From: JAICWP01 sp035252015
GTDB taxonomy: Bacteria > Acidobacteriota > Terriglobia > Terriglobales > Acidobacteriaceae
Direction of reading: 5' to 3'
Assembly: GCA_035252015.1 (NCBI GenBank)
Contig: DATFDP010000120.1
Span: 1 to 64,000 of the forward strand
DNA: 64,000 nucleotides
Positions 34,808 through 43,799 of the stretch are shown here, in pieces. The notes beneath the pieces were generated by a model that did no database searches, was not told the origin of the DNA, and was given only the letters and a program-made list of their open reading frames with translations. Within the stretch, counting starts at the first letter, position 1. Each line of letters begins with the position of its first letter. A program made the translations under genes and the position numbers.

Positions 34808-35629
34808 TTATTGTGACGACTTGGCTGCCGCAGCTTCCCGCCTCGCCCGCCTGCGCTTAGGATGCACCAGCCAGGCTACGGCGATGCTGACCACGTAGAG
34901 CGCCACCATGGGGGCGGCAAAGATGCACATATTCAGAATGTCGGTGGTGGGTGTAACGATGGCCGCGATGACGAAGATGATCAGGATGGCATAGCGCAGG
35001 TTGCGCCACATGAACCCGGCGCTCACAATACCCATCAGCGAGAGAAAGAAGACCAGGATCGGAAGTTCGAAGATGGCCCCCAGCCCGATGATGATAGTCA
35101 GAAACAGGTCAGTGTACTCACCGATGGTGATCATGGGCTGGAACTGCCGCCCATAGCCGATCAGAAAGTCCAGCGCCTCCGGGTAGACGATCTTGTAGCC
35201 GAAAAATCCTCCCGCCAGGAAAAGGAAAATGGTGGAGGCCATGAAGGGCAGCACGTAGCGCTTCTCATGGCGATAAAGGCCGGGCGAGATGAACATCCAC
35301 AGCTGGTAAAGCACGAACGGAGAGGCCACAAAAAGACCCGCAAGCAGCCCGATCTTCAAGTACATATTGAAGGGCTCGGTAGGGTTCAGGTAGACCAGCT
35401 TCTCCGGCATGTGATTGCGCTGCAGCGCCTCCATGATGGGGCGCTGCATGAGGCCGAAGATGCGGTCGGCATAGTAGAAGCAGGCGAAAAAGGCGATGCC
35501 CACGCCGGCAATGGAATAGATAATGCGGCGGCGCAGCTCCTCCAGGTGCTCGAGAAAGCTCATACTGGCCATCTCGTCTTTGCCGTTGCCGCGTGCGAAG
35601 CGAGACGGCTGCACTGCAGGATCAGGCAT
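34808..35629 (-). CDS. tatC: Sec-independent protein translocase TatC
   Basis: The 273 aa inner-membrane protein is the signal-peptide receptor of the Tat pathway, which moves folded proteins. It has the diagnostic start MSFLEHLEELRRRIIYSIAG and six membrane segments, with YQLWMFISPGLYRHEKRYV and FGLGAIFELPILVFFL-like sequence (GLGAIFELPILVFF). Its ATG overlaps the tatA stop region by 8 nt. It is read after tatA. No tatB-like second gene is present. Confidence 0.96.
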   Translation of the reverse strand: MPDPAVQPSRFARGNGKDEMASMSFLEHLEELRRRIIYSIAGVGIAFFACFYYADRIFGLMQRPIMEALQRNHMPEKLVYLNPTEPFNMYLKIGLLAGLFVASPFVLYQLWMFISPGLYRHEKRYVLPFMASTIFLFLAGGFFGYKIVYPEALDFLIGYGRQFQPMITIGEYTDLFLTIIIGLGAIFELPILVFFLSLMGIVSAGFMWRNLRYAILIIFVIAAIVTPTTDILNMCIFAAPMVALYVVSIAVAWLVHPKRRRARREAAAAKSSQ

Positions 35630-35945
35630 CGGGACCCTTGTCAGGCGGGATCAGTTCGGGCGTGGGAAACTCGGCAGCAGCGGTCTCCCCGGCCGGTTCG
35701 CCCCCACCCAGGGCAACGGTGTGTTCGGGTGGGGATGAAGGCTCGGAAACGTAAGAAGGCACGTGGGTGTCCACTTCCATCTGCTGAATCTCGGTCTCGA
35801 TCTGCGCCTTAAACTCGTTGCTGGCGCGCTTGAATTCGGCCAGGGCACGGCCGATCTGGCGGCCGATCTCCGGCATTTTCTTGGGGCCAAAGATGATCAG
35901 GGCCAGTACAAAGATGAAGATCATCTCTGGAATGCCGAGGTTCAT
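35622..35945 (-). CDS. tatA: Twin-arginine translocase subunit TatA/TatB
   Basis: The 107 aa protein has one membrane segment (MNLGIPEMIFIFVLALIIFG), the FGPKKMPEIGRQIGRAL amphipathic helix, and an acidic, Pro-rich tail. TatA forms the pore; TatB hands substrates on. The name cannot be settled because the Glu in PEMIFI and FGP occur in TatB-like forms too, and a single TatA may serve both jobs here. It is the first gene of tatA-tatC. Confidence 0.9.
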   Translation of the reverse strand: MNLGIPEMIFIFVLALIIFGPKKMPEIGRQIGRALAEFKRASNEFKAQIETEIQQMEVDTHVPSYVSEPSSPPEHTVALGGGEPAGETAAAEFPTPELIPPDKGPDA

Positions 35946-36004
35946 GGTTCCATGATATACCAGCCCGCCCCGGCCTGAGTATCAGGTACTGGCCGCTCCG
36001 TAAG

Positions 36005-36040
36005 AGCAACAAAAAGAGGCAGCCTCATCAGGCTGCCTCT
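36005..36040 (-). terminator. Rho-independent terminator (minus strand)
   Basis: AGAGGCAGCCT (36015-36025) pairs with AGGCTGCCTCT (36030-36040), loop CATC. Reading the minus strand, TTTTTGTTGC follows the stem. It ends the small secreted-protein gene at 36069 and insulates it from tatA. Confidence 0.92.
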
Positions 36041-36068
36041 ACACCTGAAAGATTACTTCCCTGTTGGA

Positions 36069-36413
36069 TTACAGCATGCTGGCGCTGTCGACGTGGATAG
36101 TGCCGGCGGACGAGTCCACCTGGCCCTTCACCGCCACGTGATGGCCGGCATGATCCTTCAGGGCATCCGGATTATCCACCGTAAGCACTTTGTGGTCCCT
36201 ATCGGTTACGAACACCATCTTCTCGCCGGAGGCCAGGCACTTCTTGGTGCACTCTTCACCCTTGGCATTCGCGCTCTTAGCTCCGCACTTAGCATCTGTC
36301 ACCCAACCTTTGACGGTGGAGGCTTTGGCGGCTTTGTCCTTGGCGGCGGAAACGATCGCCAGGCAGAACAGCAGCGAGAACATCAGAAACAAAAACAGGG
36401 TTACCTTCTTCAT
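36069..36413 (-). CDS. Small secreted DUF5818-like protein
   Basis: The 114 aa product has a signal peptide (MKKVTLFLFLMFSLLFCLAI) and a small beta domain: VKGWVTDAKCGAKSANAKGE, CTKKCLASGEKMVFVTDRDH, HVAVKGQVDSSAGTIHVDS. Three Cys (about residues 42, 54 and 58) lie in the first half, and the OB-like pattern (V-K-G at both ends) recalls the protein at 27104. A GAGAGGAGAA ribosome binding site precedes the ATG. A strong terminator follows, so it is a single-gene unit. Function unknown. Confidence 0.8.
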   Translation of the reverse strand: MKKVTLFLFLMFSLLFCLAIVSAAKDKAAKASTVKGWVTDAKCGAKSANAKGEECTKKCLASGEKMVFVTDRDHKVLTVDNPDALKDHAGHHVAVKGQVDSSAGTIHVDSASML

Positions 36414-36642
36414 ATAGCAGTTTCTCCTCTCACAATATCTGTTTGCGAAACGTAGGTTTTTCCGCCCGCGATCGGCGCCGCAGGCCAGCGCTGAATACAG
36501 ACTGCACCCTTATCTCGAACCACGTAACGAGTGACTTACCTTTTACCCCAGCCCCGCCTGCCAGTGCAACTTCAACACAGAAGGCAGGGGGCTGGCCTAG
36601 GGAAAGCGAACTACGGAGTTTCAACGGACATAAAAGGTTACG

Positions 36643-37035
36643 CTATTTTTCTGCGGTTTTTGTCGCAGGATGTTCCCGGTTGGGGGAGGGCACCACGTAT
36701 ACCACCTCCCCAGGGCGGGCGTAGCGCAGTTCTTCCCGGGCCGCCTTTTCGATTGCTTTAGGATCGGATTTGAGCGCTTTGATCTGCTGGCTGTAGCGCT
36801 GATTCTGTTGCTGCAATGCTTGAATGTCCTGCTGCAACTTGCGGTATTCAGCCCGCTTCCGCTGATACACCACCATGCCGTTGGGGCCGAACATGACGTG
36901 CACAAACATCCACACCACCAGTACCCCGACGGTTGCCGTGCCCAGCCTGCGGCGGGCGGCATGAACGCGGCGCAGCACGGCAAGGGTCCTGCGAATGGCC
37001 GGATTTTCCCAGTTGAGCTTTACTCGAATACCCAT
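36643..37035 (-). CDS. ftsB: Septum formation initiator FtsB/DivIC-like protein
   Basis: The 130 aa protein has one membrane segment (TVGVLVVWMFVHVMF, about residues 35-49), a coiled coil (YRKLQQDIQALQQQNQRYSQ), and the FtsB-type end AREELRYARPGEVVYVVPS. It would join FtsL and FtsQ in the divisome at the inner membrane. The N-terminal tail is longer than in E. coli FtsB. It overlaps the end of the phosphohexomutase gene by 16 nt and is read after it. Confidence 0.88.
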   Translation of the reverse strand: MGIRVKLNWENPAIRRTLAVLRRVHAARRRLGTATVGVLVVWMFVHVMFGPNGMVVYQRKRAEYRKLQQDIQALQQQNQRYSQQIKALKSDPKAIEKAAREELRYARPGEVVYVVPSPNREHPATKTAEK

Positions 37036-38429
37036 TTCTCCGCCGCGGCGATCAGCTTGAGCAGGCCCTCCGCGCTGCGCGCTTCCGCATAGACCCGAAC
37101 CACCGGCTCGGTGCCGCTCAGCCGGTAGCAGACCCAGGAGCCGTCGTCGAGCAGCAGCTTGAGGCCGTCAGTGCGCACCACCTGGGAGACTTTGCGGCCG
37201 AAAAATTCACGTGGCTCCGCCTGCAACTTTTCAGTGAACTTCTGTTTCACCTGCGGCGTCAAGCGGAAGTTTTCCCGGCGCGGGTAATAGGAACCAACTT
37301 TGCTAAACAGCTCGCGCAATTGTTCCTGCAGGCTCTTGCCGCGGCGCGCTACCATTTCGCAGCACAACAGGCCGGCGAGAATGCCATCCTTCTCGGGAAC
37401 GTGATGGCGAATCGAAAGCCCGGCGCTCTCTTCTCCACCGATGACAATTTTGTCCTGCTTGATCAGTTCCCCTATGTACTTAAAGCCCACCGGCGTTTCA
37501 AAGAGCGGGACCCGCAGGCGCTCCGCCAGCGCGTTGATGAGATTGGTGGTGGCCACGGACTTGGCCACGCCATTTTTCCAGCCGCGGCTCTCCACCAGAT
37601 AGTCAAATAACAGCGCGACCACGTAATTGGGCTGCAGGAAACTGCCGTCCTGGTCGAGGATGCCGAAGCGATCGGCGTCGCCATCGGTTGAAATGCCGAT
37701 GTGGGCGCCGCTTTCGCGCATCTTCTGCCGGAGAGCTTCGAGCAGATGATCGTCAGGCTCGGGCGCGTGCCCGCCAAAAAGAACGTCGCGCGTATCGTGC
37801 ACGGTGCTCACGCTTACGCCCGCCTCGCCCAGCAGGCGGTCAGGATAGCTGCGGGCCGCGCCCCATAGAGGATCAAAAGCCACCTTCAAGTTCGCTTTCC
37901 GAATCGTCTCCAGGTCTACGATCTCGCGCAGTCGAGCCAGATACGCGGGGCGCACATCAATGGATTCCTTCGCCGGCGTGGCAGCTCCCGCCGCCAGCTT
38001 TGGTCGTTCTGCTCCGTCGCCGGGCACGCTGGCTTCGATCTGGCGAGTTACCTCGGGCAGGGCGGGAGCGCCATCGGGCGTGGAGAATTTGATACCGTTA
38101 TATTCTGGCGGATTGTGTGAGGCAGTGAAATTGATGGCGCCATCAGCGCGCAAACGTAGGACTTCAAACGCGATGGCCGGCGTGGGCGCTGCCTGCACGA
38201 TGATCAGAGGGGTGATTCCCTGCTCGATCAGGATCTGCGCCGCTAGTTCGCAGAAAGCTTCTCCCAGGAAGCGTGGGTCGCGGCCGACCAGGATGCGCGC
38301 TCCCTGGGGCTTTTGCCCGGCCACATAGCGGGCGACACCGGTGACAGCGCGGCGCACATTGGCGAACGTAAACTCCTCCGCCATCACCGCCCGCCAACCG
38401 GAAGTGCCGAATTTGATTTGCGTGCTCAT
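37020..38429 (-). CDS. Alpha-D-phosphohexomutase (phosphoglucomutase/phosphomannomutase)
   Basis: The 469 aa enzyme has the start IKFGTSGWRAVMAEEF, the phosphoserine loop TASHNPPEYNG (Ser104), the metal loop DGDADR, the sugar-binding GGEESAG and the C-terminal phosphate-binding RLSGTEPVVRVYAEA. It moves phosphate between C1 and C6 of hexoses. GEESAG favours the phosphoglucomutase/phosphomannomutase type over phosphoglucosamine mutase. The ATG at 38429 is preferred; the frame open to 38462 adds only 11 aa. It is followed by ftsB with a 16 nt overlap. Confidence 0.9.
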   Translation of the reverse strand: MSTQIKFGTSGWRAVMAEEFTFANVRRAVTGVARYVAGQKPQGARILVGRDPRFLGEAFCELAAQILIEQGITPLIIVQAAPTPAIAFEVLRLRADGAINFTASHNPPEYNGIKFSTPDGAPALPEVTRQIEASVPGDGAERPKLAAGAATPAKESIDVRPAYLARLREIVDLETIRKANLKVAFDPLWGAARSYPDRLLGEAGVSVSTVHDTRDVLFGGHAPEPDDHLLEALRQKMRESGAHIGISTDGDADRFGILDQDGSFLQPNYVVALLFDYLVESRGWKNGVAKSVATTNLINALAERLRVPLFETPVGFKYIGELIKQDKIVIGGEESAGLSIRHHVPEKDGILAGLLCCEMVARRGKSLQEQLRELFSKVGSYYPRRENFRLTPQVKQKFTEKLQAEPREFFGRKVSQVVRTDGLKLLLDDGSWVCYRLSGTEPVVRVYAEARSAEGLLKLIAAAEKWVFE

Positions 38430-38461
38430 CCTATGCGCCGTGAATGCTAGTGTAATAGGCA

Positions 38462-38483
38462 CGGCGCTCCCGACGGAGCGCCG
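38462..38483. other. Perfect hairpin between divergent pgm-like gene and cutA
   Basis: CGGCGCTCC-CGAC-GGAGCGCCG is a 9-bp perfect stem, 17 nt before the cutA ATG. It may be a 5' leader structure, an operator or a dispersed repeat. Confidence 0.6.
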
Positions 38484-38500
38484 AACAAAGATTCTAGCTT

Positions 38501-38824
38501 ATGAGCAATAAAAAAATCGTGCTCACCACTGCCGGCTCGCGCGAAGAAGCGGAAAAGATTGCGTACGCTCTGGTCGAGCGCCGCCTGGCCGCCTGCGTGA
38601 ATATCGTCGGACCGATTTACTCCGTTTATCGCTGGCAAGGCAAAGTAGAAAGCGCCGATGAGCACCTGCTTGTAATCAAAACCATGGCCGCACACTTCGA
38701 TGCGGTGGCCAAAGCAATTCAAGAGCTGCATTCCTACGAGCTGCCGGAATGCATTGAGTTGTCCATCGAGGGCGGCAGCGCCGAGTACCTGGAATGGATT
38801 GAGCAATCAGTGGTTGGCCGTTAG
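38501..38824 (+). CDS. cutA: Divalent-cation tolerance protein CutA
   Basis: The 107 aa protein has the CutA1 landmarks IVLTTAGSREEAEKIAYALV, RRLAACVNIVGPIYSVYRW (the conserved Cys-Val-Asn-Ile) and ELHSYELPECIEL. CutA forms a ferredoxin-like trimer; copper tolerance was the first role assigned, but its true function is unsettled. It stops 5 nt before the convergent methyltransferase gene. Confidence 0.95.
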   Translation: MSNKKIVLTTAGSREEAEKIAYALVERRLAACVNIVGPIYSVYRWQGKVESADEHLLVIKTMAAHFDAVAKAIQELHSYELPECIELSIEGGSAEYLEWIEQSVVGR

Positions 38825-38829
38825 CCGCC

Positions 38830-39672
38830 TTACGCCTTGCGCGCGCTCATGTTCAAGCGCCAGTAATCCAGCACGAATGGTGGATCTTCCTGCGCCGATT
38901 GTCGGGTAAGCTCGTCCAGGAACCGCTGGCGCAGCTCCGACTGCCTGAGGCGCTCCAGGTGACGGTGGAAGATCACGTTGGCTAGATATTCGCGATAATC
39001 CTTCTCGTTGGACAGCTGCACCGGCGCAGCCTCGAGGCCAGTGTTGATTTGGGTAAACCCCGCGCGGTGCAGACGCTCGGCCGTGGTCTCGGGCGAGGCG
39101 TATTCCCACGGGCTCTGCCATCCGGAGAAGAACCGGGCCAGAGGCGCTGCGGAGATTAGAGCCTGCGCGCGCTGCAACAGTGCAGCCAGGTTGGGGCCGC
39201 CGCCGCACTGCGCTTCCAACCAGCCGCCCGGCCGCATCACATCATGCAGGCTGCGAAAGAGCCGCTCGTGGTCCTTAATCCAGTGGAAAACTGCGGCGCT
39301 GAAAATTCCATCCGCAAGCTGATGAAACGGTAGCCGCTGCAGATCGGCCACTACGAACCACACGTGTCCGGCAAAACGCGGTTCCAATTCCTGGCGCGCC
39401 GTGCGCAGCATGTTGTCGGAAAGGTCCACGGCCAGGAGCCGCCCTCGCGGCAAACGTTCCAGCAACTCGCCGGCAAGACGCCCAGTGCCGCAGCCGGCGT
39501 CGAGCACAGTTTCATGGCCGCGCAGATGTACACGGTCCAACACCTTTTTGCCCCAGGCGAATTGCGGGCGCGATAAACGCTGGTATACTTGTGAGTTCCA
39601 TTCCCGCGAGCGAGGAGCCGGCGATGCCGTTGCTGGCTCGCCACCCGGCGACCCCGGGTTTTTTTCCCTCAT
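38830..39672 (-). CDS. SAM-dependent methyltransferase, trans-aconitate methyltransferase-like
   Basis: The 280 aa protein has the SAM motif VLDAGCGTGRLAGELL, motif II LAVDLSDNMLRTARQEL, and FSAAVFHWIKDHERLFRSLH followed by MRPGGWLEAQCGG. The AVFHWIKDHE region is typical of Tam and similar class I small-molecule methyltransferases. The substrate is not evident. The N-terminal 25 residues are low-complexity, and a start near REWNSQVYQRLS would still leave the full domain. It lies before tRNA-Arg on the same strand. Confidence 0.85.
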   Translation of the reverse strand: MREKNPGSPGGEPATASPAPRSREWNSQVYQRLSRPQFAWGKKVLDRVHLRGHETVLDAGCGTGRLAGELLERLPRGRLLAVDLSDNMLRTARQELEPRFAGHVWFVVADLQRLPFHQLADGIFSAAVFHWIKDHERLFRSLHDVMRPGGWLEAQCGGGPNLAALLQRAQALISAAPLARFFSGWQSPWEYASPETTAERLHRAGFTQINTGLEAAPVQLSNEKDYREYLANVIFHRHLERLRQSELRQRFLDELTRQSAQEDPPFVLDYWRLNMSARKA

Positions 39673-39758
39673 AGAATTTCCGTCTGAACTGTCGCACTAG
39701 TTTCGCGGTGCGGGCACCTCGCCGCAATTACAGCGCCTGGAAGTCATTACAGTCATGG

Positions 39759-39832
39759 AGGCCCCGGGCAGATTCGAACTGCCGACACGCGGTTTAGGAA
39801 ACCGCTGCTCTATCCATCTGAGCTACGGGGCC
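39759..39832 (-). tRNA. tRNA-Arg (anticodon CCT)
   Basis: The minus strand folds as a full cloverleaf: acceptor GGCCCCG/CGGGGCC, D-arm GCTC/GAGC, anticodon arm GCGGT-TTCCTAA-ACCGC, T-arm GGCAG-TTCGAAT-CTGCC, discriminator T. The anticodon is CCT, reading AGG. The CCA end is not encoded. An AGATAAT-like box lies about 20 nt upstream. Confidence 0.95.
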
Positions 39833-40043
39833 GCGCCAGTTAACTGATTCGATTATCTCACGCATGTATTTTCTGCCTGGCGAACGGTGGCGCCCCCAGA
39901 CCCAATCTAAGACTAAAAAGCGCCTAGCACCGACTTCTCAATGTGCCGGGGAATGCGGCAGAAGATGCGGTGGCCTATCTTGCTGTTGCCGAAGCACTCC
40001 CAAGTGGCCGATAATTTCGGCAGGCTGGAGGGTGGCGCGGTCC

Positions 40044-42869
40044 ATGGTTTGTCCTTCGTGTTTGGCGCAGAATCCCAAGGGGGCGTCCCGCTGCACCGCC
40101 TGCGGGTCGCCGCTTTCGGCTGCCCCCGCCGAACCTCCGCCTGCCCGGTATGAGACTCCGGGCGGGCGACAGAGGCAATCCTCCCCGCAGGAGGCCGCAA
40201 CCGCCGTTGGTTTTGCCCAGACTCCCCCTCCTTCCAACCTGGGTACTTCCTCTCCCGGTTCCGCCATTAGTCAAGCCAGGCCAGTGGACTTTGGCCCACG
40301 CTACGAGGTGCAAGCTCTGCTGGGCGAAGGGGGCATGGGGGCGGTATATCGCGCCTATGACCGGGAGTTGGACCGCGTCGTTGCCCTGAAGCTGATTCGC
40401 CCCGAACTGGGCGCCGACCCTACCATGAGCCAGCGCTTTCGGCAGGAACTGCTGCTGGCCAGCAAGGTTTCCCACAAGAATATTCTGCGCATTCACGACC
40501 TGGGCGAAGCCAATGGAACCAAGTTCATCTCCATGGCCTACGTCGAGGGCGAGGACCTGCACCAGTTGCTGAAGCGCGAAGGTCGGCTGCCGGTAAGTCG
40601 TGCTGTGAGCCTGACCAAGCAGCTATGCGCCGCCTTGGAAGCGGCGCACGCGGAAGGCGTAGTGCATCGTGATCTGAAGCCGCAGAACATACTGCTGGAC
40701 ACGGCAGGGCAGGTTTACGTTTCCGATTTCGGCCTGGCCAAGTCGCTCGCCGCCGACGCCACCCAGGTGACTGTAAGCGGTCAGTTTCTGGGAACCCCCC
40801 GGTACATGTCGCCAGAGCAGGCCCTGGCCACCACGGTGGATCACCGCAGCGACCTGTATTCCCTTGGGCTCATTCTCTATGAAATGGTCACGGGCGACAT
40901 ACCCTTCAAGGCGGATTCCACCTTGCAGACAATGTATCTGCGGGTGCACGAAAAGCCCCAAGACCCACGCCAGATAAATCCCGACCTGCCCGATTACCTG
41001 GTGCAAATCATTATGCGCTGCCTGGAGACTGATCCCGCGCAGCGCTACCAGAGCGCTCGCGAGATTCTGGATGACCTGCAATCAGCCCAGCCTTCGCGGC
41101 CGGCCTCCCGGCCGATTCCCGCAGTAAAGCGGGCAAGCCGCAGATTGTGGTACGCCGGCGCCGGAGTCGTCCTGCTTGCGCTACTGGCTTCCTTCACGAT
41201 ACCTGAGGTGCGAAGGCTGCTGCGACCCGGATCATCCGCAACGCAGTCCAGCGTGGGCGTTCCCCCCGCCAGCCGGGGTAAGTACTTGGCGTTGCTTCCT
41301 TTTCGGGTAATCGGTGACAAAAACGCCTTGGGCTACGTGAGCGATGGACTCGTCGAGGCAACTGCCGCCAAGCTCTTCCAGATGAAGGATATTCACCTGG
41401 CTTCGCCCAACGCCGTGCAGGCGGTGAATGTGGACCAGCCGCTGGAGAAAATTGCCCGCCAGCTGGGCGTGAACCTCATTGCACAGGGAACGGTTCAGGG
41501 GACGGCGGAGAAGATGCGCATCACCATTAGCCTGGACGACGTAGCCGCAGGGAAGCGGTTGTGGACCAGCGAATTCTCTGGAGTTCCCCAAGACCTGCTC
41601 ACTCTGGAGGACAATATCTACGCCCAACTGGTGGCCGCGCTGGAATTAAAAGCCAGCAATTCCGAAGTAGCCGCCCTAAATGCTCATCCCACAGAAAACG
41701 TTGAAGCTTACGACCTCTACCTGAAAGGGCGTGAAAACATGCGCCAGGAGCAGGAGGTCAAGAAGGTACAGGCGGCGATTGACCTGTATCAGAAGGCGCT
41801 GGCCAAGGATTCCGGGTTTGCCCTGGCTTATGCCGGTATTGCTGATGCCAGCCTTTCCATGTACCGCCACACCAAGGATAGTTTCTGGTCCGACAAGGCT
41901 CTGCGCGCGGCACAACAGGCGGAGCAACTCAATGCCAACCTTCCTGAAGTCCATTTTTCCTTGGGCAGCGTTTACACCGACACGGGAAAAACTTCCGAGG
42001 CGATTTCCGAGTTGAAGCGGGCACTGGAGCTGGCCCCCAAGTCGGATGAAGGCTACCGCAGGCTGGGACAGGTGTATACCGTGATTGGCCGCAAACCTGA
42101 GGCCATAGAGGCGTACAAGAAGGCCATCGAGCTGAATCCCTATTACTGGGAGAACTACAACTCTCTGGCTGGCGCCTACTACAACTTCGGAGAAAATGAG
42201 CAGGCAGTGGCGGGTTTTGAGAAAGTGATCGAACTGGAGCCGGATAATGCCGCCGGCTACGACAATTTAGGCGTTGTTCTCATGCGCATGGAGCGCTGGA
42301 ACGATTGCATTCCCAACTTCCAGAAAGCCCTGCAGCTCCAGCCCTACTACGCCACCTATTCCAACCTGGGCACCGCCTACTTCTTCCTGAAGCGCTATGA
42401 CGAGGCGGTACAGATGTTTGAGAAGGCCGTGGCCATGAACCCCAATGAGCACATGGCGATGGGCAATCTGGCCGACGGTTATCGTTGGGCGGGACGGCGG
42501 CAACAGGCCCTGGCCACCTACGACAAAGCCATCGCTCTGGCCTACAAGCAGTTGGCCATCAATCCGCGCGATGCCGACGCTTTGGGTTACCTGGGGCAGT
42601 ATCTCGCAAAGAAAGGCGACCCTCAGCGAGGTTTGCAACTGGTTCGCCGGGCCCGGGCAATGGATTCGAGCGATGTTTCCCTGGTCTACTTCCAGGCGGT
42701 GGTGGAATGCATAGCCGGGCAGCAAAGCGAGGCGTTGAAAGACCTGCAACAGGCCCTCAAACAGGGTTATCCCGCCCAGGAGGCGCAGAGCGATCCTGAG
42801 TTAAAAGACCTGCAGAAGCTTCCTGAGTTTGCCGCGATAATGCGGCAGTTTGGCAGCAAAGTGAATTAG
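40044..42869 (+). CDS. Serine/threonine protein kinase with zinc ribbon, TolB-like domain and TPRs
   Basis: The 941 aa protein opens with a zinc ribbon (CPSCLAQN, CTAC). The kinase domain has glycine loop LGEGGMGAV (93-101), Lys116, HRDLKPQN (208-214), DFG (228-230) and MSPEQA. A membrane segment follows (LWYAGAGVVLLALLASFTI). The outer part has a TolB/FlgO-like domain (KYLALLPFRVIGD, LIAQGTVQGT) and about eight TPRs to the end. Such kinases with sensor TPRs are common in Acidobacteria. ATG at 40044 with GGAGGG upstream fits the zinc ribbon start; the frame open to 39864 looks non-coding. Targets unknown. Confidence 0.92.
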   Translation: MVCPSCLAQNPKGASRCTACGSPLSAAPAEPPPARYETPGGRQRQSSPQEAATAVGFAQTPPPSNLGTSSPGSAISQARPVDFGPRYEVQALLGEGGMGAVYRAYDRELDRVVALKLIRPELGADPTMSQRFRQELLLASKVSHKNILRIHDLGEANGTKFISMAYVEGEDLHQLLKREGRLPVSRAVSLTKQLCAALEAAHAEGVVHRDLKPQNILLDTAGQVYVSDFGLAKSLAADATQVTVSGQFLGTPRYMSPEQALATTVDHRSDLYSLGLILYEMVTGDIPFKADSTLQTMYLRVHEKPQDPRQINPDLPDYLVQIIMRCLETDPAQRYQSAREILDDLQSAQPSRPASRPIPAVKRASRRLWYAGAGVVLLALLASFTIPEVRRLLRPGSSATQSSVGVPPASRGKYLALLPFRVIGDKNALGYVSDGLVEATAAKLFQMKDIHLASPNAVQAVNVDQPLEKIARQLGVNLIAQGTVQGTAEKMRITISLDDVAAGKRLWTSEFSGVPQDLLTLEDNIYAQLVAALELKASNSEVAALNAHPTENVEAYDLYLKGRENMRQEQEVKKVQAAIDLYQKALAKDSGFALAYAGIADASLSMYRHTKDSFWSDKALRAAQQAEQLNANLPEVHFSLGSVYTDTGKTSEAISELKRALELAPKSDEGYRRLGQVYTVIGRKPEAIEAYKKAIELNPYYWENYNSLAGAYYNFGENEQAVAGFEKVIELEPDNAAGYDNLGVVLMRMERWNDCIPNFQKALQLQPYYATYSNLGTAYFFLKRYDEAVQMFEKAVAMNPNEHMAMGNLADGYRWAGRRQQALATYDKAIALAYKQLAINPRDADALGYLGQYLAKKGDPQRGLQLVRRARAMDSSDVSLVYFQAVVECIAGQQSEALKDLQQALKQGYPAQEAQSDPELKDLQKLPEFAAIMRQFGSKVN

Positions 42870-43098
42870 GCCACCATCCTTCCTTTTCGCGCCACCATTA
42901 CTCGTTAGCCATTCCCGCATACTGCAAAAAGGTGCGCAAAACGAGGCAAGAACTTGCGGCTCCGCCGGTGCAAACTTGTGAGTTTTTGGATTGCGCGTTG
43001 CAAGTGCTTGTAGGCGGGACCCAAAAAAAACCAGCCCCGCCTCGACTGCGGTCAGTCGGGTGCTACGCATTGACTTAACGCGAAGGAGGGTCTCGCCC

Positions 43099-43743
43099 AT
43101 GAAACGCCGGAAAGGACTGACGCTCGCCGTTATTGTTCTCCTGCTATCGGCCCCGGGCTTGGCCAGCTCCATTGCGGATCCCGGCGGAATCATCCGCAGT
43201 GGTTCCAATTACGACGAGTTTGCCATTATTGGCGAGGGGGGCAGTATTACTTTTGATGGAGAGCCTCTCACCTTCCCATTCAATCCGTTCGATTTTACCG
43301 ACAGTTTCTGCCCGGTGGGATCCGTTACCATAGGTGAGACAATCTTCTCGGGGCCGGATTGCCGATTTCTCAATGAAAGCGGTCAAACGATCAACTCGAT
43401 ACTGCAGGTTTTTACTGCTAGTGGAAGCGCGTTCGCAGCTGCAGGAGGGCTCAGCTGCTTCAATGACATAACCGGTACAACCTGCCCCACGCCTAACGGA
43501 AATTCTCTCTTCTTTTTTGGAGTTGGCATACCGTCCGCGGAAGAGTACAGCGACGGGGGTTACGGAACTGGGGAAGGCGACCCCTTCTTCAACATCGTCA
43601 ATTTCGGCTACGACGGTAATACCGCCTTGGCCCAAATAGGAAGCCTGACGGTTCCCGAGCCCACGTCCATGGGCCTGATGCTTACCGGCCTGTTGGGGCT
43701 AGGCTTGGCGTGGAAACGGAAAGCGCGCGCCAAAAATCGGTAA
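43099..43743 (+). CDS. PEP-CTERM sorting-signal protein
   Basis: The 214 aa protein has a signal peptide (GLTLAVIVLLLSAPGLA) and ends VPEPTSMGLMLTGLLGLGLA plus a basic tail, the PEP-CTERM tripartite signal that exosortase A-type enzymes process. The body is rich in Gly, Ser and Phe (YGTGEGDPFFNIVNFGYDG) with two Cys pairs. No exosortase is in the window. ATG at 43099 has GAAGGAGGG 8 nt upstream. It is probably exported and linked to the exopolysaccharide layer. Confidence 0.88.
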   Translation: MKRRKGLTLAVIVLLLSAPGLASSIADPGGIIRSGSNYDEFAIIGEGGSITFDGEPLTFPFNPFDFTDSFCPVGSVTIGETIFSGPDCRFLNESGQTINSILQVFTASGSAFAAAGGLSCFNDITGTTCPTPNGNSLFFFGVGIPSAEEYSDGGYGTGEGDPFFNIVNFGYDGNTALAQIGSLTVPEPTSMGLMLTGLLGLGLAWKRKARAKNR

Positions 43744-43799
43744 ACCGGCATTTGCTTCTGGAAAAATCACTCCGACCGATGTTCCGGCCCCGCTAGGGT

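Noticed and set aside
39864..40043. 60 aa N-terminal extension of the Ser/Thr kinase
   Set aside because: The added part has odd composition and the ATG at 40044 has a GGAGGG site and starts directly at the zinc ribbon.
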